Origin: Dyadobacter diqingensis
GTDB lineage: Bacteria > Bacteroidota > Bacteroidia > Cytophagales > Spirosomataceae
DNA: 64,000 nt
Assembly (NCBI RefSeq): GCF_024220585.1
Contig: NZ_JAMXKF010000002.1
Location: 381,392-445,391, forward strand
Reading direction: 5' to 3'
Below are positions 25,605-34,373 of the stretch, one piece after another. Under the pieces are notes generated by a model. It saw only the letters and a list, made by a program, of their open reading frames with translations, did not search any database and was not told the DNA's origin. The translations under genes and the position numbers were made by a program. Every line of letters begins with the position of its first letter. Position 1 is the first letter of the stretch.

Positions 25605-28600
25605 ATGGAATTAATAAGAAGTGCACTTCGCAAACCCATCTCCATTTTAGTACTCGTTGCCGGGATGTTCTTTTTTGGAATCAACGCGGTGCGGACCATC
25701 AAGATCGATATTTTTCCGGCGATGGATTTGCCGGTGATTTACATATCGCACCCGTTTGGCGGTTTTACACCAAACCAGATGGAAGCCTATTTCGGTAAAC
25801 CTTATGTCAACATCTTCCTTTTTGTAAATGGCTTAAAAAGCGTTGAAACCAAAAATATTCAGGGTTTAACATTGATGAAGCTGAGTTTTTACGAAGGCAC
25901 CAATATGGCGCAGGCAGCGGCCGAGCTGAGCTCGTTCTGTAACAGGATGCAAAGCTCTTTTCCACCCGGCTCCCAGCCTCCGTTTATCATCAGGTTTGAC
26001 GCTTCAACCTTGCCCGTAGGTCAGCTGGTTTTCAGCAGTCCGACCCGCTCAAATAATGAACTGCTGGATCTTGCACACGTTTACGTACGATCCTCCTTCA
26101 CATCGATTCCTGGACTTATTTCACCGCCGCCTTTTGGAGGAAACCTGCGTACGATACTGATCAAGGCTGATCCGCAACTGCTTCGGTCACATAACCTGAC
26201 ACCCGACCAGCTCGTAGAAGCAATCCGGCTTAATAACCAGGCAACACCGGCAGGAAATGTCCGGATCGGAGACAAAAATTATTTAACACCGGCCAATACT
26301 TCAATTAAAAATGTTGAAGATTTTGGTGCCATTCCACTCTTCAAGGGAAGTGTCCAAAACCTTTACCTGCGTGATGTAGCTACGATTGAAGACGGAGCTG
26401 ACTTAACTGCCGGATATGCACTGGTAAACGGAAAAAGATCCGTATATCTCCCAATCGCCAAGTCGGCGGATGCTTCAACCTGGGAAGTGGTACAAAACCT
26501 GAAAAAGGCGTTGCCAAGATTCCAGTCTTTGCTTCCTGACGACGTAAAAATCTCTTACGAATTTGACCAGTCGGCTTATGTAATCAATGCTGTGGAGAGT
26601 CTTATTACGGAAGGGGCAATCGGAGCCGTGCTGACTGGGATCATGGTATTACTTTTCCTAGGCGACCCGCGTGGCGCCCTGATCGTGATCATGACCATCC
26701 CGACCTCCATCATTGCCGGAGTGCTTTTCCTGAAATTATTCGGACAAACCATCAACATCATGACGCTGAGCGGACTTTCCCTTGCAATTGGTATTCTGGT
26801 CGATGAATCCACTGTAACCATTGAAAATATTCACCAGCATCTGGATCTCGGTAAACCCAAGGCCCTCGCCATCTGGGATGCCTGTAAGGAAATTGCGTTT
26901 CCAAAGCTGTTGATTCTGTTATGTATTCTGGCCGTATTTGCCCCCGCATTTACAATGACCGGGATACCGGGAGCACTTTTCCTGCCACTTGCGCTGGCCA
27001 TCGGTTTTTCCATGCTTGTGTCTTATCTGTTATCCCAGACCTTCGTACCCGTTATGGCCAACTGGCTTATGAAGGAGCATAAGCATAAAAAACCGTCTGA
27101 TTTATCGATAGGTGGTACAGAAAGCGATACCTGGGATCAAAAAAAGGAATTGGTTGAACGCGATGATTTTAACAATGACGGAAAAGTAACAGGATTCGAA
27201 AAATTCAGAAATCGTTTTATGGCGATGCTGGACAAACTCCTGCCCCAAAAAAAGCCGGTTGTCATTGCCTACGTTGTGGTAATATCCGCCTTCGCCGGAT
27301 TGTTGTTGTTTAATATTGGCCGCGATGTGCTTCCCAAGGTAAACGGGCGCCAGTTCCAGCTGCACATCCGTGTCGCTGACGGAACACGTATTGAACGGAC
27401 AGAAGAAAAATTGCTTCAAACGATCGGACTTCTGGAAAGTGTGGTGGGTAAGGAAAACATTTCGATTACCTCCGCTTTTGTCGGCATGCACCCGGCCCAG
27501 TTTTCTACAAACCCGATTTATCTTTTCACAAGCGGGCCGCATGATGCCATTCTTCAGGTAAGTTTGAAAGAGGGTTATCATGTGAATCTGGATGACCTAA
27601 AAGAAAGTCTTCGGAACAAAATGAAGCAGAACCTGGCGGACGTGAAAGTTTCTTTCGAGCCGATTGAACTGACCGACAAGATCCTGAGCCAGGGCTCTCC
27701 TACGCCTGTTGAAGTGCGGATTATGGGGAAAAACAAAAAGCAAAATGAAGAGTATGCGAACAAACTGGCAGCCAAATTACAGCAGATCAGTTTCCTTCGT
27801 GACGTGCAGATTGCTCAGCCACTTCATTATCCGGCCATTAATATCAATATCGACAGAACACGCGCCGCGCAGCTTGGCGTGGATATGTCAGACGTTTCGC
27901 GCTCATTGACAGCCTCCACCTCTTCTTCCCGGTATACCGAGAAAAACGTTTGGCTGGATGAAAAAATCGGTTTGAGTTATGCAGTGCAGGTACAGGTTCC
28001 TGAAAATAAAATGAACAGCATCAACAGCATCGGCGAGATTCCGGTATTGAAAAATTCTTCAAGACCGGTGCTCAGCGACGTAGCATCCATCAAAATGGAT
28101 ACGACTTATGGCGAAAACGATAACCTGGGCGCCATGCCGATACTTTCTGTCACAGCCAATCTGCATAAGACCGATTTGGGAACAGCAACCAAAGAGGTAA
28201 AGGCTGCTATTGCGTCGCTGGGTGAACTTCCACGCGGATTAACGGTTGAGCCTATCGGATTAAGTAATGTCCTGACCGAAACACTCGACAGCCTTCAGTC
28301 AGGACTTGGTGTGGCAATCGTAGTAATATTTTTAATGCTTGCGGCTAACTTCCAGTCCTTTAAAGTTTCGTTGGTTGTACTCACCACCGTGCCGGCCGTA
28401 TTGCTGGGAGCGCTTGCGATGTTGACTATTACCGGATCTACGTTAAATTTGCAGTCATATATGGGGATCATCATGTCGGTCGGGGTGTCCATCGCCAACG
28501 CCGTACTGCTGGTAACCAACGCGGAAGAGCTGCGAAGACATAACGGGAATGCATTGTTGTCGGCAAAAGAGGCCACTGCCCTGCGTCTTCGCCCCATTTT

Positions 28601-28838
28601 AATGACCAGTGTTGCGATGGTTGTAGGTATGATACCGATGGCTGCCGGATTTGGTGAAGGAGGTGATCAGGCATCACCGCTGGCAAGAGCCGTTATCGGC
28701 GGGCTTATTGCTTCGACGTTCTCTGCACTGATTATTCTGCCATTAGTTTTTGCCTGGGTTCAGGAAAAAACATCGACTGCTTCGGTCTCTCTCGATCCGG
28801 AGGATAAGGACAGCAAATATTACATACCTGCTCACTAA
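25605..28838 (+). CDS. RND-family efflux transporter, inner-membrane pump (AcrB/HAE-like)
   Basis: The 1077-residue protein has the RND layout: helix 1 (about 10-30), a porter domain, helices 2-6 (about 335-490), a cytoplasmic connection, and the repeated second half. The helix 4 motif reads SLAIGILVDESTVTIEN, with D400-E401 where AcrB has D407-D408. In helix 10 the segment GVSIANAVL has alanine (A964) where AcrB has its essential lysine K940. The central loop after helix 6 holds a perfect EF-hand-like loop DFNNDGKVTGFE (residues 521-532). It should drive efflux by proton flow together with the TolC and MFP products beside it; the substrate is unknown. Confidence 0.93.
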   Translation: MELIRSALRKPISILVLVAGMFFFGINAVRTIKIDIFPAMDLPVIYISHPFGGFTPNQMEAYFGKPYVNIFLFVNGLKSVETKNIQGLTLMKLSFYEGTNMAQAAAELSSFCNRMQSSFPPGSQPPFIIRFDASTLPVGQLVFSSPTRSNNELLDLAHVYVRSSFTSIPGLISPPPFGGNLRTILIKADPQLLRSHNLTPDQLVEAIRLNNQATPAGNVRIGDKNYLTPANTSIKNVEDFGAIPLFKGSVQNLYLRDVATIEDGADLTAGYALVNGKRSVYLPIAKSADASTWEVVQNLKKALPRFQSLLPDDVKISYEFDQSAYVINAVESLITEGAIGAVLTGIMVLLFLGDPRGALIVIMTIPTSIIAGVLFLKLFGQTINIMTLSGLSLAIGILVDESTVTIENIHQHLDLGKPKALAIWDACKEIAFPKLLILLCILAVFAPAFTMTGIPGALFLPLALAIGFSMLVSYLLSQTFVPVMANWLMKEHKHKKPSDLSIGGTESDTWDQKKELVERDDFNNDGKVTGFEKFRNRFMAMLDKLLPQKKPVVIAYVVVISAFAGLLLFNIGRDVLPKVNGRQFQLHIRVADGTRIERTEEKLLQTIGLLESVVGKENISITSAFVGMHPAQFSTNPIYLFTSGPHDAILQVSLKEGYHVNLDDLKESLRNKMKQNLADVKVSFEPIELTDKILSQGSPTPVEVRIMGKNKKQNEEYANKLAAKLQQISFLRDVQIAQPLHYPAININIDRTRAAQLGVDMSDVSRSLTASTSSSRYTEKNVWLDEKIGLSYAVQVQVPENKMNSINSIGEIPVLKNSSRPVLSDVASIKMDTTYGENDNLGAMPILSVTANLHKTDLGTATKEVKAAIASLGELPRGLTVEPIGLSNVLTETLDSLQSGLGVAIVVIFLMLAANFQSFKVSLVVLTTVPAVLLGALAMLTITGSTLNLQSYMGIIMSVGVSIANAVLLVTNAEELRRHNGNALLSAKEATALRLRPILMTSVAMVVGMIPMAAGFGEGGDQASPLARAVIGGLIASTFSALIILPLVFAWVQEKTSTASVSLDPEDKDSKYYIPAH

Positions 28839-28853
28839 TTCAAAACATTCACG

Positions 28854-29984
28854 ATGCAACCAGTTAATAAATATTCAGCCATAAACAGTGTGATCTTTGG
28901 TATCCTCGTTGCAACCGCGATCGGATGCCAGAGCAACGCGGAGGAAAAAGAACACAAAACCGGCGAGGCACCCACAGAAACCCCGGCAATTCCTGCAACG
29001 GAAACTTTCTCTTTGAAAAAAGAAGACCTTTCAACCGCATTTCATACGCCGGGAGAGCTCATTTCGTATCAGCAGGTGGATCTGTATGCACGAGAAACCA
29101 GCTTCGTTAAAAAACTTTATGCTGACGTGGGAACCGAGGTAAAAGCCGGACAGCTGCTGATTTCCATGGAAGCTCCTGAATTAAATTCTCGTCTGGCTGG
29201 TGCTGAATCGAGAGCAAAGGCGCAGGAAGCCGCTTACATTGCCAGCAAAGCCAATTATAACCGTCTTCTGGAAACAAGCAAAACGCCGGGAACAATTTCT
29301 CAAAATGACCTCGACCAGGCACTTGCCCGTATGAACGCGGATCATGCACAGTTGCAATCTGCGCAGGCTGGTCAAAAGGAAATTAGTGCGACCAAAAATT
29401 ATCTCGAAGTAAGGGCGCCGTTTGCAGGGATAATCACCGCCAGAAATGTGAATTTGGGGGCCTACGTCGGACCAGCGGGCAAAGGCTCTGAGTTTCCTCT
29501 GTTCACGTTACAGGACCAGAAGAGAATGCGTCTTGTCGTTTCAATTCCCGAGGCTTATGTAGGTTATGTGAATAGTCATACCGAGATCAAATTCTCAGTA
29601 AAAGCTTACCCCAACGAACAGTTTACTGCCAAAGTTAAACGTATGGCGGGTGCGCTCGATACAAGACTTCGCTCTGAACGCATCGAAATGGACGTAATTA
29701 ACAACGACAAGAAACTGCTGCCTGGCATGATTGCTGAGGTATCTATTCCTTTGGCATCAAAAGCCAGCTCATTCGTCATCCCGAAATCGGCACTCGTTAA
29801 TTCGATGGAAAGGGTTTTCGTCGTCAAAGTTATTGACAAAAAAGCCGTTTGGATTGATGTTCAGAAAGGAAGAGAAGCGGAAGGAAATGTCGAGATTTTC
29901 AGCGACAGCTTAAAAATAGACGATCAGCTTGTAAAATCTGCCAGTGAAGAAGTGAGAAACGGTTCAACGCTGACGATTAAGTAG
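28854..29984 (+). CDS. RND efflux periplasmic adaptor, putative lipoprotein
   Basis: The 376-residue membrane fusion protein has a lipoprotein signal ending in AIGC (cysteine at 25), so it is probably anchored in a membrane by lipid. The lipoyl halves (FVKKLYADVGTEVKAGQLLISME and RAPFAGIITARNVNLGAYVGP) flank a helical hairpin with SKTPGTISQNDLDQALARMNA. The later barrel and membrane-proximal domains include FVIPKSALVNSMERVFVV. It follows the pump gene by 15 bases and completes the tripartite operon. The order tolC-pump-adaptor differs from the more usual adaptor-first order. Confidence 0.92.
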   Translation: MQPVNKYSAINSVIFGILVATAIGCQSNAEEKEHKTGEAPTETPAIPATETFSLKKEDLSTAFHTPGELISYQQVDLYARETSFVKKLYADVGTEVKAGQLLISMEAPELNSRLAGAESRAKAQEAAYIASKANYNRLLETSKTPGTISQNDLDQALARMNADHAQLQSAQAGQKEISATKNYLEVRAPFAGIITARNVNLGAYVGPAGKGSEFPLFTLQDQKRMRLVVSIPEAYVGYVNSHTEIKFSVKAYPNEQFTAKVKRMAGALDTRLRSERIEMDVINNDKKLLPGMIAEVSIPLASKASSFVIPKSALVNSMERVFVVKVIDKKAVWIDVQKGREAEGNVEIFSDSLKIDDQLVKSASEEVRNGSTLTIK

Positions 29985-29985
29985 G

Positions 29986-30024
29986 TAGCGGTCGGTCATC
30001 GGCTTTCGGCGGTCGGCGGTCAAC
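29986..30024. repeat. GTC/CGG-rich short repeat tract
   Basis: Short degenerate direct repeats of CGGTCGG and CATCGGC/TTCGGCGGTC type follow the adaptor stop codon. The tract lies next to a large perfect hairpin, as does a similar GTC-rich tract at 41289-41345. Confidence 0.45.
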
Positions 30025-30044
30025 CTTTAATGCGGCAAATTTTG

Positions 30045-30110
30045 TACTACTAACTTATAATTCCTGAAACAATATGCATGTATTGTTTCAGGAATTATAA
30101 GTTAGTAGTA
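30045..30110. repeat. Perfect 30-bp inverted repeat between convergent genes
   Basis: Bases 30045-30074 are the exact reverse complement of 30081-30110, with a 6-base loop TGCATG. The stem is AT-rich (for example AACTTATAATTCCTG) and has no T-run on either side. It lies between the convergent adaptor gene and the DUF1543 gene and could stop both transcripts or be a relic of a small mobile element. Confidence 0.7.
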
Positions 30111-30138
30111 GCCGTCTAAAACTCCTCGGTGATCTTTT

Positions 30139-30693
30139 TTAGTGTAAATAACCCAAATGAATCAGGTCTTCCGCAACCGGTTTTTCAGTGATTTTTATCC
30201 GGTATTTATCTTTAAAAGCCGGCGACAGAATTTCATTGACAGGATAAATATCATCCACGTCGATGCCATACTTATCATCCACATGGGAAGGTGCGCCTTT
30301 AAATCCGGTGTGTTTGTAAAATGCAGTCTCCTTTGAAACCTTAATGGCCTCACCCTGACTTTTAGCTACCACCAGCATTTTGTAATGAAATTCGTCAAAT
30401 TCTCCTTCCTTGTAACCACCCAGATTAATAAAAAACAAGCCTTCCTCAGTTTCCTTCGCTGGTTCTGCCCTCTCCACGATTTCAATGTGATAACCACCGA
30501 CAGACGTTACTTCCCGGAATACGTCAACATGAATTTGCCCCTTTGCCTCAGGCCAGCTTGCGATCAGCTGCGGAACGATATCTTTCAGTGAACTGCCTAT
30601 TCCGAAAAAGATGTCATGCTGTTCGGTGAATCGTCCCGGTGGACGGCAGCCAAGCAAAACCATAAATAATTTTTGTGTATCCATTTTTGTCAT
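30139..30693 (-). CDS. DUF1543-family protein
   Basis: The 184-residue protein matches the DUF1543 family by its start KLFMVLLGCRPPGRFTEQHDIFFGIGSSL and by a repeated YHIEIVE / HYKMLVV pattern. A second ATG three codons later (30684) gives the more usual N-terminus. It is a soluble cytoplasmic protein with no known activity. It stands alone, convergent with the efflux operon and divergent from the chloride channel gene. Confidence 0.8.
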   Translation of the reverse strand: MTKMDTQKLFMVLLGCRPPGRFTEQHDIFFGIGSSLKDIVPQLIASWPEAKGQIHVDVFREVTSVGGYHIEIVERAEPAKETEEGLFFINLGGYKEGEFDEFHYKMLVVAKSQGEAIKVSKETAFYKHTGFKGAPSHVDDKYGIDVDDIYPVNEILSPAFKDKYRIKITEKPVAEDLIHLGYLH

Positions 30694-30775
30694 TTCCGGA
30701 AAAGATTGAACGAAGTCCCGCCTGGTTTAATTCTTTTTTAACAGCTAAATATAGTCAGGCAAAAAGCGATTATAC

Positions 30776-30783
30776 TATATTTG
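30776..30783 (+). promoter_or_regulatory. -7 box (TATATTTG) before the ClC channel gene
   Basis: TATATTTG matches TAnnTTTG and lies about 97 bases before the ATG at 30881, which would give a long leader. No TTG was found at the expected -33 distance. Confidence 0.45.
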
Positions 30784-30880
30784 TAGCGCAAAGGAAATGG
30801 TGTCTTCCTATTTGAACCGCCCTGAAAAGCTGATGGCGCCTGGTAATTTTTAATGAAAATCATTATCTGCCAGGATCATT

Positions 30881-32191
30881 ATGTCTGTACCAAATCAAGA
30901 AATGTCGCCAATCCACACAAAAAAAAGCCCTCTCTTTTTATTCAATCAGAAATTTCCATCATCCCGGTACGTCATCAAATGGCTATTTCTTTGCGGTGTT
31001 CTGGCTATTTGTGTGGGCTCTGCCTCTGCCTTTTTTCTGATATCCCTTCAATGGGCCACCGAACTGCGGGAATCGCAACCATGGCTTATTGCGCTGCTGC
31101 CTGTTGCAGGTTTGTTAATCGGCTTACTTTATTATCATTTTGGCAAAGAAGTTGAAGCAGGGAATAATCTGTTGATTGATACGATACACAATCCAAAAGA
31201 ATTTATCCGGTTTCGTATGGCTCCTTTCGTCCTGATCGGAACCATCACCACGCATGTCTTCGGAGGGTCTGCCGGGCGTGAAGGAACTGCTTTACAAATG
31301 GCCGGTGCTATCGGCGAACAGTTTTCCCGGCTTTTCAAATTAAATGTGAATGACCGAAAAATACTCCTGATCTCCGCGGTCAGCGCGGGTTTTGGCTCTG
31401 TTTTCGGTACACCGCTCGCGGGCGCTGTTTTCGGGCTTGAAGTTTTTTTGATCGGAAGGTTACGTTACGATGCCATTTTCCCGGCGTTCATGTCCGCTAT
31501 TCTGGCCAGTCTGGTTACTGACGCCTGGGATGTGGCGCACACGCATTACCACATTTCACTGATACCCAAAGTTTCGCTTCTCTCCATTTTATACAGCATT
31601 GCGGCGGCTATTGCATTTGGTATTACCGCAGCTGTTTTCAGTAAGGCCATGGCAATCTGTTCCGGTTTTTTCAAATCGGTTATCCGTTATGCTCCGCTAC
31701 GGCCTTTTGCAGGCGGCATAATGGTTGCGCTGGGTGTTTGGCTGATCGGCACGACAAAATATATAGGTCTGGGAATTCCCACCATTTTGTTATCCTTTGA
31801 CCAAAACCTCCCGCCCTACGATTTTTTGCTGAAAATTATTTTTACCGTCATCACCCTGAGTGCAGGATTTAAAGGCGGCGAAGTAACGCCCCTGTTTTTT
31901 ATCGGCGCGACACTCGGAAACGCCCTTTCCTTTATCATACCGCTCCCCGTTGGACTGTTGGCCGGAATGGGTTTTGTAGCGGTTTTTGCAGGCGCCACCA
32001 ACACCCCATTGGCCTGTACACTCATGGCCATAGAACTGTTTGGAGCCGAATGTGGCGTCTATGCTGCCATTGCCTGTGTGATCGCTTATCTGTTTTCAGG
32101 CAACAACAGCATTTACCACGCCCAGGTTATCGGCGAGCCTAAAAACCTGGTTTTTAAAGATTACTCAGGCAAAAAGATAAAAGACCTCTAA
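30881..32191 (+). CDS. ClC-family chloride channel or H+/Cl- exchanger
   Basis: The 436-residue protein has about ten membrane helices. The ClC selectivity-filter sequences are present: GGSAGREGT (gating glutamate E134), GFGSVFGTPLAGAVFGLE and GFKGGEVTPLFFIGATLGN. The first is a variant of the usual GREGP. It lacks the C-terminal CBS domains, as do most bacterial members. Members move chloride or fluoride, with or without protons; the mode cannot be told here. Its stop codon overlaps the end of the convergent GNAT gene by 4 bases. Confidence 0.9.
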   Translation: MSVPNQEMSPIHTKKSPLFLFNQKFPSSRYVIKWLFLCGVLAICVGSASAFFLISLQWATELRESQPWLIALLPVAGLLIGLLYYHFGKEVEAGNNLLIDTIHNPKEFIRFRMAPFVLIGTITTHVFGGSAGREGTALQMAGAIGEQFSRLFKLNVNDRKILLISAVSAGFGSVFGTPLAGAVFGLEVFLIGRLRYDAIFPAFMSAILASLVTDAWDVAHTHYHISLIPKVSLLSILYSIAAAIAFGITAAVFSKAMAICSGFFKSVIRYAPLRPFAGGIMVALGVWLIGTTKYIGLGIPTILLSFDQNLPPYDFLLKIIFTVITLSAGFKGGEVTPLFFIGATLGNALSFIIPLPVGLLAGMGFVAVFAGATNTPLACTLMAIELFGAECGVYAAIACVIAYLFSGNNSIYHAQVIGEPKNLVFKDYSGKKIKDL

Positions 32192-32478
32192 TGATGGGCC
32201 ACCAGTCTTTTCCACTCCGGATGCCGCTCTAAATAAGACAGCACATAGGAACAACGCGGAACAATTTGCCTGCCCTGCGCCTCCAGATATTCCAGCGTTT
32301 TTGTAACCATCGCCGAAGCCACGCCCTTCCCTTCCAGCTCGGGAGCCACTTCGGTATGAATCAAATAAACGAGCTCATACTTAATCACATAGTCAATAAA
32401 AGAGCGATAACCATCGACCACAAATTCAAAATTGTGCAGCTCCTTGTTATCCACCAACTCAACATCTTCGTATTTCAT
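32188..32478 (-). CDS. Small GNAT-type N-acetyltransferase (YidJ/NATD1-like)
   Basis: From the ATG at 32478 the protein has 96 residues. It matches the short GCN5-related family: YRSFIDYVIKYELVYLIHTEVAPELEGKGVASAMVTKTLEYLEAQGRQIVPRCSYVLSYLERHPEW, in which the acetyl-CoA loop is PELEGKGVASAMV. A longer frame of 49 additional upstream codons has no similarity and is rejected. The natural substrate of this small group is unknown. Confidence 0.87.
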   Translation of the reverse strand: MKYEDVELVDNKELHNFEFVVDGYRSFIDYVIKYELVYLIHTEVAPELEGKGVASAMVTKTLEYLEAQGRQIVPRCSYVLSYLERHPEWKRLVAHH

Positions 32479-32797
32479 CACTTGTGTTATTTCTATTAAT
32501 ATCCGGCCGAATTTATAATATCGGTGTCCGAAAAACAACCGCAGCCGAATCTTCTGACCAGATAAAACTGCACCAGAAATTCTTCTCCCTGTTGTGTATT
32601 TTGTAAATACCTGAAATACATTCAATTACCAATGTGGAGAGAAATATTGAGTGTTTTTTTCCACAACTTCCACCGATTCCGCGCTTAAAACCAGGATTTG
32701 AGCCCTAATACCGGGAAAAACTGATCAAAATAGTGCTGGCACTTAAATTTAATAAAACTCACTATACATTTAATCATCAAACTAACTTACTACCACC

Positions 32798-32962
32798 ATG
32801 GGAAATCTTCTTTATACAATAGCCGTTATTCTGGTCATTTTGTGGCTTATCGGTTATTTTGGCTTTGCCAGCTTCGGAATGGGCAACATCATTCACATAC
32901 TTCTGGTCATTGCTATTGTTGCAGTAATTCTTAGGGTGATACGTGGAGACAGAGTGGTCTAA
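32798..32962 (+). CDS. lmo0937-family small membrane protein
   Basis: The 54-residue protein is almost entirely two membrane helices separated by a short turn (start MGNLLYTIAVILVILWLIGY, then FASFGMGNIIHILLVIAIVAVIL) with a charged end RVIRGDRVV. This is the typical form of the lmo0937/DUF5670 family, small stress-associated membrane proteins of unknown role. A perfect terminator follows. A TGGCAC sequence about 60 bases upstream (32737-32742) resembles the -24 element of sigma-54 promoters, but the -12 part is TTTA rather than TTGC. Confidence 0.85.
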   Translation: MGNLLYTIAVILVILWLIGYFGFASFGMGNIIHILLVIAIVAVILRVIRGDRVV

Positions 32963-32983
32963 AAATACTTCATCAATAAATAC

Positions 32984-33017
32984 AGGCTCAGAATCCTAAC
33001 CGGTTCTGAGCCTTTTT
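32984..33017 (+). terminator. Terminator of the lmo0937-type gene
   Basis: The inverted repeat AGGCTCAGAA (32984-32993) with TTCTGAGCCT (33004-33013) is perfect, has a 10-base loop and ends in TTTTT. Confidence 0.88.
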
Positions 33018-33098
33018 GTAAAACAGCCTTGCCCATGCCTGGCACAATTGTTACCTGAAATAGCATAAGCCTCAGGTTTTACTAAATCATCAGCAACT

Positions 33099-33635
33099 AT
33101 GGAAAATTCAGAAGAAATAAATATCCCGGATACCGTTACCGCCGTGTTTATGACCCGGGACGGTGCGGAAAGAGCTTACGACGAATTGATTTACAGGGGA
33201 TACAAGGCCGAAGAAATTACGGTTTTATTATCAAACGAAACCAGAGATTTGCACTTTAACGATAACCGTCCCACGGACCTGACAACCAAAACCCTTGAAA
33301 ATGCCGGGTTAGGCTCTGCTATCGGCGGAACTGTCGGCGCCATCACGGGTGCCATTGCGGCCATCGGCACAGCCGTGGTTATTCCTGGTCTTGGTATTGC
33401 AGTCGCCGGCCCCATTCTTGCCTCCCTCACGGGAGCTGGTGCGGGAGGGTTAACAGGAGGAGTAATCGGCGCGCTCGTCGGTTTAGGCGTTCCCAAAAAT
33501 CATGCGGATCATTACGACAAAAGCCTGAAAGATGGTGGAATCATCATCGGTTTCAAACCCAAAACAGTCGAAGACCGTATCGATATCATTACGGCCTGGA
33601 ATCATTCAGGAGGAACACAAATCCACGAAGACTAG
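33099..33635 (+). CDS. YflT/GsiB17M-like general stress protein with glycine-zipper core
   Basis: The 178-residue protein begins with the stress-protein fold segment VTAVFMTRDGAERAYDELIYRGYKAEEITVLL, goes on to a glycine- and alanine-rich hydrophobic core (about residues 70-130, repeats of GxxxG such as GGTVGAITGAIAAIGTAV), and ends with a repeat of the first part (HYDKSLKDGGIIIGF). The core may insert in membranes or pack as a glycine zipper. Family members are induced by stress, but the molecular role is unknown. CTGGCACAATTGTTAC at 33039-33054 resembles a sigma-54 promoter with a changed -12 element. A terminator follows. Confidence 0.78.
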   Translation: MENSEEINIPDTVTAVFMTRDGAERAYDELIYRGYKAEEITVLLSNETRDLHFNDNRPTDLTTKTLENAGLGSAIGGTVGAITGAIAAIGTAVVIPGLGIAVAGPILASLTGAGAGGLTGGVIGALVGLGVPKNHADHYDKSLKDGGIIIGFKPKTVEDRIDIITAWNHSGGTQIHED

Positions 33636-33662
33636 GTATTTAATCGTCTTTTTTGCTAACTT

Positions 33663-33700
33663 AAAGCCGGTATATTCTCAGGAATATCCACCGGCTTTTT
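33663..33700 (+). terminator. Terminator of the stress-protein gene
   Basis: Arms AAAGCCGG (33663-33670) and CCGGCTTTT with an inner stem TATTC/GAATA close around a TCAG loop, and the stem ends in five T residues. Confidence 0.85.
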
Positions 33701-33755
33701 AAGTTCGGTATGATAATTTTAAAATAACCCCCAATAAAAAGACTTAATTCACGAC

Positions 33756-34055
33756 ATGGCGGAATATATAAAATGCAGACACGAAAATGGATTTTTTCTG
33801 TTCGATACAATCGAAAAGTATCAGGAGAATGTTGCAGATGAAATCCTTGATGAGTTTGTAAAACAGGATCTGGAAGCTATTATTTACAAAACCGCTGGCG
33901 ACCACCAGTTTCAGGTAACAGGCAGAATAAAAGAAGATTATGTCAAGCTTATTCTCAATGAGGAGAGCGACGACCCTGTCATTTTGAAAATGAATAAGAT
34001 TAAAAAAATTCTTGAACATAAAATCCAGGAAGTGGTATTCAATAATATGGATTGA
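33756..34055 (+). CDS. Unknown small protein, first of a pair
   Basis: The 99-residue acidic-to-neutral protein (MAEYIKCRHENGFFLFD...) is mostly helical in appearance and has no signal or membrane segment. No family is recognised. It is followed after 22 bases by another small soluble protein, and they probably share a transcript. Codon use and composition are like those of the surrounding genes. Position and pairing support a real gene. Confidence 0.6.
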   Translation: MAEYIKCRHENGFFLFDTIEKYQENVADEILDEFVKQDLEAIIYKTAGDHQFQVTGRIKEDYVKLILNEESDDPVILKMNKIKKILEHKIQEVVFNNMD

Positions 34056-34077
34056 AAACAACCACTCCTATCATGCC

Positions 34078-34362
34078 ATGACACACGAAAAGATATTTAA
34101 AAGGAAAAACGGCGATCTGGTCAAGGTATCGGTCTGGTTGTACGTTCATCTCAACAAGTCAAACTGGGGTTATTCCATTTTCATCAAGGAAAAAGACTCA
34201 GCCAAGTGGATAGACCCTTTCAGTGATACAGAATATATCGCCAGGGTGATCAAACCCCGGTTTTTGAATGGGCTGGTCCACGACACATTTGATAACTATA
34301 TCTCAAAAAAAGAAATATTGCAGGCCAAACTGGAACTTTGGGAAATTATCAAACCAATCTGA
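34078..34362 (+). CDS. Unknown small protein, second of a pair
   Basis: From the ATG at 34078 the protein has 94 residues (MTHEKIFKRKNGDLVKVSVWLYVHLN...). A frame starting upstream at 34012 would overlap the preceding gene and has a poor N-terminus. The product is basic and rich in tryptophan and tyrosine, with no membrane segment and no recognised family. The tandem of two small soluble proteins could be a toxin-antitoxin-like or partner pair, but nothing in the sequence proves this. Confidence 0.55.
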   Translation: MTHEKIFKRKNGDLVKVSVWLYVHLNKSNWGYSIFIKEKDSAKWIDPFSDTEYIARVIKPRFLNGLVHDTFDNYISKKEILQAKLELWEIIKPI

Positions 34363-34373
34363 GCCGGCCGATT

